Made by a program: the position numbers and the translations under genes. 16,917 nt of DNA, taken from contig JAICHS010000022.1 in NCBI GenBank assembly GCA_025924775.1, positions 1 through 16,917 of the forward strand, written 5' to 3'. Numbering within the stretch: the stretch's first letter is position 1; each line of letters opens with the position of its first letter. This DNA comes from Rhodanobacteraceae bacterium. Its GTDB lineage: Bacteria; Pseudomonadota; Gammaproteobacteria; Xanthomonadales; Rhodanobacteraceae. Positions 13,539 through 16,917 of the stretch are shown one piece after another. A model generated the notes under the pieces. The model ran no database searches and was not told where the DNA came from. It saw only the letters and a list, made by a program, of their open reading frames with translations.

Positions 13539-14210
13539 CGATGGTGCGGCGCTGCTTCCGCGCCGCGACCGTTCGCGCTGGGTGACGGCAATCGCCTCGG
13601 CCAGTGCGTGCTCGCGCTCGCTGGGCCGGGCGGCAAGGCCCGCGCGCGCGCCTTCCTGATCGGCCGCATCGCGGTTCTGGCTGAGTTTGTAACGCCCGAC
13701 CAGACTGTCAATTTCGATTTCGATGCCGACGATGTGGCGCATCTCCGAACGCACATAGTCGTCCGGCGCGTCGCTGACGTGCCAGCGCGGTTCCCGTCCG
13801 GCCTCGTTGTGTTCGGTCAGCCATACCAGCAGGTCGTACAGGCGCGCGTCGTCCTCGAAGGCCTTCAGCTGGCCGCGTACTTCGACCGCGAGGTAATCCC
13901 AGGTCGGCACCTGGCGAGGATCGTCGCGCTTGCCCGGATACCACGCAGGCGACACGTAGGCCTGCGGCCCCTGGAATACCACCAGCGCGGCTTCGCCTGC
14001 CGACGGCACCTGCCACTGCGGGTTGTAGCGGGCAAGGTGGCCAACCAGCGTGCCGTTGCGGCCGCGCTCAGGGTCCAGGCGCCACGGCAGGTAGGACGTT
14101 GCAAACGCGCCACCGGGCCGCGTCACCAGCAGCCCGAAGTGCAACCGGCGGATCGCTGCGTGCAGAACCTCGATGCGGTCCTCGCGGAACGCGGGACTGG
14201 GGTAAGCCAT
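13212..14210 (-). CDS. PaiB-type FMN-binding protein with long C-terminal run-on
   Basis: The first ~210 residues are a standard PaiB (FMN-binding negative transcriptional regulator; flavin-reductase-like split barrel). Key blocks are HFGLLVT (residues 24-30), GHLARYNPQW, VFQGPQAYVSPAWYPGK (78-94), VPTWDYLAVEVRG and IVGIEIEIDSLVGRYKLSQNR ending the domain. PaiB in Bacillus represses sporulation and protease genes; in Gram-negatives the role is unclear. Start ATG 14210 is set by GAGGG 7 nt upstream; TTG 14216 is a weaker option. Normal length is about 205-215 aa, but no stop occurs here, and the frame continues to 13212 for ~115 Arg/Gln/Ala-rich residues, overlapping the MBL gene antisense by 327 nt. 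A lost stop or a sequencing frameshift near 13540-13600 is likely. The gene lies 36 nt after zipA in the same direction. Confidence 0.8.
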   Translation of the reverse strand: MAYPSPAFREDRIEVLHAAIRRLHFGLLVTRPGGAFATSYLPWRLDPERGRNGTLVGHLARYNPQWQVPSAGEAALVVFQGPQAYVSPAWYPGKRDDPRQVPTWDYLAVEVRGQLKAFEDDARLYDLLVWLTEHNEAGREPRWHVSDAPDDYVRSEMRHIVGIEIEIDSLVGRYKLSQNRDAADQEGARAGLAARPSEREHALAEAIAVTQRERSRRGSSAAPSSWRRRCPRRSQQAPQARAKSAQRGGGVAHTRRSVHDRERARRQRRQAFQSCRGVWRPGNTVVERAALAGREVAQRGFQHVVDHGRGVAMLQQQVGCEQHARSGVVQQR

Positions 14211-14246
14211 GTGCAAGCCCTCGAATGGATGCCGCGAACGAATGCC

Positions 14247-15056
14247 TCAACGCCGCGGCGGCAGCCGCACCGGTTCGCCTTCGTGCTGACGATCCCATGC
14301 GCGCAATTCCTCGCGCAGGCCGGCGATGCGCTGGCGACCCAGCGCGTTGCGGTCCTCGTCCAGCAGCTCGCCATCCAGCAGCTCGGCGATGCGTTGCGCG
14401 GCCGGCAACATCGCTTCCCACGCATCCAGCGCCGACACCGGGCCTGGCAAGGTTGCGAAAAAGGTCACGCCGGGCGTGTCCAGCTCGGCAATCCGACCCA
14501 TGTCGAAGTAGCCGGGCTTGACCATGTTGGCCATGCTGAATACCGGCCCCGCCTCGGGACGCCCTTCCACCAGCCGGTGGAAGATGTGCATCGCGCCAAA
14601 GCGCAGGCCGGCTTTTTCCGCCGCCACCACGATGTCGCTTCCGCCGAAAACCTGCCCTTCGGGCGCAACCACGAACAACGTGACGATGCGATCCACCGGG
14701 AACTCGTGGGGACGCTGGCCTTCGGTGCTGGGCGCGGCCGGTTTCGCGGGCGACCGCGACGGCGCCCCACCGTCGCCATCACGATCGGCGGTCATGGTGG
14801 CGCCCAGCCGGTCCAGCTCGCGCTGCAAGGCAACGTCCAACTCACCCTGCTGCGGAGCTGCGGCGGCATCGGGATCGACATCGGTTTCGCCCAGCATGGG
14901 CTCGATCCGCGCATCGTCGCGTTTGCGCGGCAACAAGCGGCGACCCTGGCCGGGTTGGCGCGGGCGCCCGAAGAAATAGATGCCCGCAAGGATCAGCACG
15001 CCGATCACGGCGATGATGATGCGCAAGGTGGTCGGCGAGATGGCTTCGGGGTTCAC
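14247..15056 (-). CDS. zipA: Cell division protein ZipA
   Basis: A 269-aa bitopic division protein that tethers FtsZ filaments to the inner membrane. It has a short N-terminus, one membrane anchor at residues ~11-29 (LRIIIAVIGVLILAGIYFF), then a basic stretch (GRRLLPRKRDD). A Pro/Ala/Asp-rich linker runs to ~118, followed by the C-terminal FtsZ-binding domain with IVTLFVVAPEGQVFGGSDI, the FGAMHIFHRL block and FSMANMVKPGYFDM (about 120-255). GTG 15056 puts the anchor at the very N-terminus as in other ZipA proteins. An upstream in-frame GTG at 15086 would add ten residues. No strong Shine-Dalgarno is seen. It follows smc by 183 nt, as in related genomes where smc-zipA-ligA is common; here paiB follows instead. 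Confidence 0.92.
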   Translation of the reverse strand: MNPEAISPTTLRIIIAVIGVLILAGIYFFGRPRQPGQGRRLLPRKRDDARIEPMLGETDVDPDAAAAPQQGELDVALQRELDRLGATMTADRDGDGGAPSRSPAKPAAPSTEGQRPHEFPVDRIVTLFVVAPEGQVFGGSDIVVAAEKAGLRFGAMHIFHRLVEGRPEAGPVFSMANMVKPGYFDMGRIAELDTPGVTFFATLPGPVSALDAWEAMLPAAQRIAELLDGELLDEDRNALGRQRIAGLREELRAWDRQHEGEPVRLPPRR

Positions 15057-15127
15057 GACGCGAACTCTAGCAAAGAAGCACCGCACACGCGAAGGAATGC
15101 TGATGTAGAGCGGGAGAAGTGCAGCGA

Positions 15128-15139
15128 CAAATTAATTTG
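15128..15139. promoter_or_regulatory. AT-rich 12-bp palindrome in the smc-zipA spacer
   Basis: caaatt joined to aatttg is a perfect 12-bp palindrome and the only strongly AT-rich spot in the region. On the minus strand its right end supplies TTGTCG, which with a 17-nt spacer precedes TACATC, a possible weak promoter for zipA. A regulator site is plausible; no known regulator is assigned. Confidence 0.35.
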
Positions 15140-15141
15140 GA

Positions 15142-15154
15142 CCGCCGGAGGCGG
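15142..15154. repeat. GC-rich hairpin in the smc-zipA spacer
   Basis: ccgcc-gga-ggcgg is a perfect 5-bp stem that extends with two more G-C pairs across one mismatch. It lies about 85 nt after the smc stop (read on the minus strand) next to the AT-rich palindrome. In the smc direction the AT-rich stretch follows the stem, so a rho-independent terminator for smc is possible. Confidence 0.3.
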
Positions 15155-15239
15155 CCCTGAGCGCAAGCGAGCGGTGGGCAGCATGGATGATGCGAACAAC
15201 CCCGCCAAACGGAATGACCGAAGGCGGCTGGCACCCGCC

Positions 15240-16917
15240 CTACGCCGCCACGCCCGCCAACCGCGTGGCCTCGGCAAGATCCACCTGCACCAGCCGCGAC
15301 ACGCCCGGTTCGCGCATGGTGACGCCGCACAACTGGTGGGTCATTTCCATGGTGGCCTTGTTGTGGGTGACGACCAGGAACTGCACCTTCTCGGACATGT
15401 CGCGCACCAGTTGCCCGAAGCGCCCGACGTTGCCTTCGTCCATGGGCGCGTCCACCTCGTCCATCAGGCAGAACGGCGCGGGGTTGAGGTTGAAGATCGA
15501 CATCACCAGCGCCATCGCGGTCATGGCCTTCTCGCCGCCCGACAGCAGCGAAATGTGGCTGTTCCGCTTGCCCGGGGGCCGCGCCATCATGGTTACGCCC
15601 GCATCCAGCAGGTCTTCGCCGGTCAGTTCCAGGTACGCATGGCCGCCGCCGAACAGCTTCGGAAACAGGCTCTGGAACCCGGCGTTGACGCGGTCGAAGG
15701 TGTCCTTGAAGCGTTCGCGGGTCTCGCGGTCGATCTTGCGGATTGCGTTTTCCAGCGTATCCAGCGCGGTGGTGAGGTCGGTCGTCTGCGCGTCCAGGTA
15801 TTCCTTGCGCTGCGCGGCTTCCGCGTGTTCGGAAATCGCCGCCAGGTTGACCGGCTCCAATTTGGTGATGCGCGCGTCCAGGTCGGCGATCTTCTCCTGC
15901 CACGCGGCGGGCTGGATCGCATCGTCGAGGTTGGCCAGCAGCGGGTCGATTTCAAGCCCGGCCGCACGGATCGCTTCGGCCAACTGCTCGGCGCGCAGGC
16001 GCTGACCCTGTTCTTCCAGGCGCAGCTTTTCCAACGCATCGCGCTCGCCGGCCATGGCCTGCTCGGCCGCGTGCCGGGCCTGCTCATGTTCCTGCAGTGC
16101 GTTGGCGGAAGCTTCCAGCACCCGGCGCGCCTCGATCATCTTGCGATCAACGTTCAGGCGCTGGTCCAGGCACACCTGGCGTTCGCGCTCCAGTGCCACG
16201 ATCGGATCGCCGCCTGCGGCCAGCCGCGTGTCGAGATCATCGCGGTGCCGGACCAGCTGTTCGCGCTGACCATGCATCCGCGCCAGCGATTGCTCCAGCG
16301 CGGACAGCGTGACGCGCTGCGATTCCAGCGAAATCGCCTGGCGGTGTGCGGCATCGGATGCTTCCTGCGCGTCCGCGCGCGCAGCTTCGCGGCGCTCCAG
16401 CAATTGCCGACGTTCGGTTTCCAGCGCGACGCGGGCCTGTTCGTGTTCGCCCATGCTGCTGACGGCGGTCTGCATCCGCCCGCGCGCCGCCTGCAACAGT
16501 TGTTCGTCCTCGCCCAACGCGGATTCGATATTGCCAAGCTCCGCATCGATGGCCGCCAGGCGGGCTTTGGCACTGTCGACCCGACCCTGCCGGCTTTGCA
16601 ATTCCCCCGCCAGTTCGGATAGCCGCCGGTGCGCGCCGTACAGGTCGCGCTGGGCGTCGTCACGCGCCTGTTCGGCCACCCGACGCTGGTCGCGCGTGCC
16701 GGACTGGCGCTCCTGCAATTCGGCGATGCGCGCCTCGACCGCGGCCAATTCCGCCGTGGCGGCCTGCAGTTCGCGCTCGCGACCGAGCACACCGACGTGA
16801 CCGCCCTCGGCGCGGCGCACCCGGGCAAACCCCGGGCCCAACCACACGCCGTCGTGCGTGACCACCGAGCGGCCCGGCGCCAAGGCCGCCGCCAGTGCGC
16901 GAGCCTGATCGAGCGAC
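15240..16917 (-). CDS. smc: Chromosome segregation ATPase SMC, C-terminal half (5' end outside window)
   Basis: About 558 residues are visible, open at the right edge. SMC dimerises at its hinge and closes DNA-entrapping loops with ATP-driven head engagement, working with ScpA/ScpB in chromosome organisation. The visible part starts at the end of the hinge (HDGVWLGPGFARVRRA), runs through a long coiled coil (roughly 16800-15780) rich in Glu, Arg, Gln and Ala with a turn around GGDPIV, and ends with the C-terminal ATPase head. ABC signature LSGGEK is at 15528-15545, followed by Walker B with CLMDEVDAPMDE and the switch histidine in VVTHNKATME. Stop TAG at 15240-15242 is preceded by a normal C-terminus. 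The Walker A half is outside the window. Confidence 0.96.
   Translation of the reverse strand, partial: SLDQARALAAALAPGRSVVTHDGVWLGPGFARVRRAEGGHVGVLGRERELQAATAELAAVEARIAELQERQSGTRDQRRVAEQARDDAQRDLYGAHRRLSELAGELQSRQGRVDSAKARLAAIDAELGNIESALGEDEQLLQAARGRMQTAVSSMGEHEQARVALETERRQLLERREAARADAQEASDAAHRQAISLESQRVTLSALEQSLARMHGQREQLVRHRDDLDTRLAAGGDPIVALERERQVCLDQRLNVDRKMIEARRVLEASANALQEHEQARHAAEQAMAGERDALEKLRLEEQGQRLRAEQLAEAIRAAGLEIDPLLANLDDAIQPAAWQEKIADLDARITKLEPVNLAAISEHAEAAQRKEYLDAQTTDLTTALDTLENAIRKIDRETRERFKDTFDRVNAGFQSLFPKLFGGGHAYLELTGEDLLDAGVTMMARPPGKRNSHISLLSGGEKAMTAMALVMSIFNLNPAPFCLMDEVDAPMDEGNVGRFGQLVRDMSEKVQFLVVTHNKATMEMTHQLCGVTMREPGVSRLVQVDLAEATRLAGVAA

Noticed and set aside
13608..16622. 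A 1004-codon plus-strand open frame antisense to paiB, zipA and smc
   Set aside because: It lies opposite three well-recognised genes, its translation is Arg/Gln/His/Ala-rich with no recognisable domain, and long antisense frames are expected in GC-rich coding DNA.

Overview
The window is a GC-rich (roughly two-thirds G+C by eye), densely packed bacterial chromosome segment. The smc-zipA pair, the dadA-alr pair and the overall protein character point to a gammaproteobacterium of the Xanthomonadales (Lysobacter/Rhodanobacter/Dyella-like). This is inferred from remembered family resemblance, not from a search. I see no rRNA, tRNA, CRISPR array, insertion sequence or phage gene.

Left part (1-5174). 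After a possible divergent partial gene at the left edge comes a translationally coupled D-amino-acid pair: dadA (D-amino acid dehydrogenase) and alr (alanine racemase), with a 1-nt stop/start overlap. Thioredoxin reductase trxB follows. It converges on a minus-strand gene for an alpha/beta-hydrolase fused to a class III cyclase-like domain. Both halves of that fusion have lost key catalytic residues. A 24-bp perfect palindrome contains the stop codons of both convergent genes.

Middle (5175-9096). A minus-strand stretch looks like a frameshifted gene remnant. It is followed by a COG3146-type GNAT/FemAB-like protein overlapping aat (leucyl/phenylalanyl-tRNA-protein transferase), then a phasin, an acyl-CoA-binding protein and a small DUF1232 membrane protein. 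This suggests an N-end-rule/acyl-transfer pair followed by a lipid or polyester-granule handling group.

Right part (9163-13538). A DHA2-type MFS efflux pump and a MalY/PatB-type PLP C-S lyase form one probable operon. A DHH-like protein of unknown function and an ODP-type metallo-beta-lactamase-fold protein form another, behind a palindromic promoter region.

Right end (13212-16917, minus strand). smc (incomplete at the window edge), zipA and a PaiB-type FMN-binding protein run in the same direction. The paiB reading frame runs on antisense through the 3' half of the MBL-fold gene. Several promoters have a -10 box ending only 6-11 nt before an ATG, suggesting leaderless or very short-leader mRNAs.

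I do not see an unmistakable new multi-gene system. The best candidates for a second look are the doubly degenerate hydrolase-cyclase fusion, the phasin/ACBP/DUF1232 group, the DHH-like/MBL pair, and paiB placed directly behind smc-zipA.
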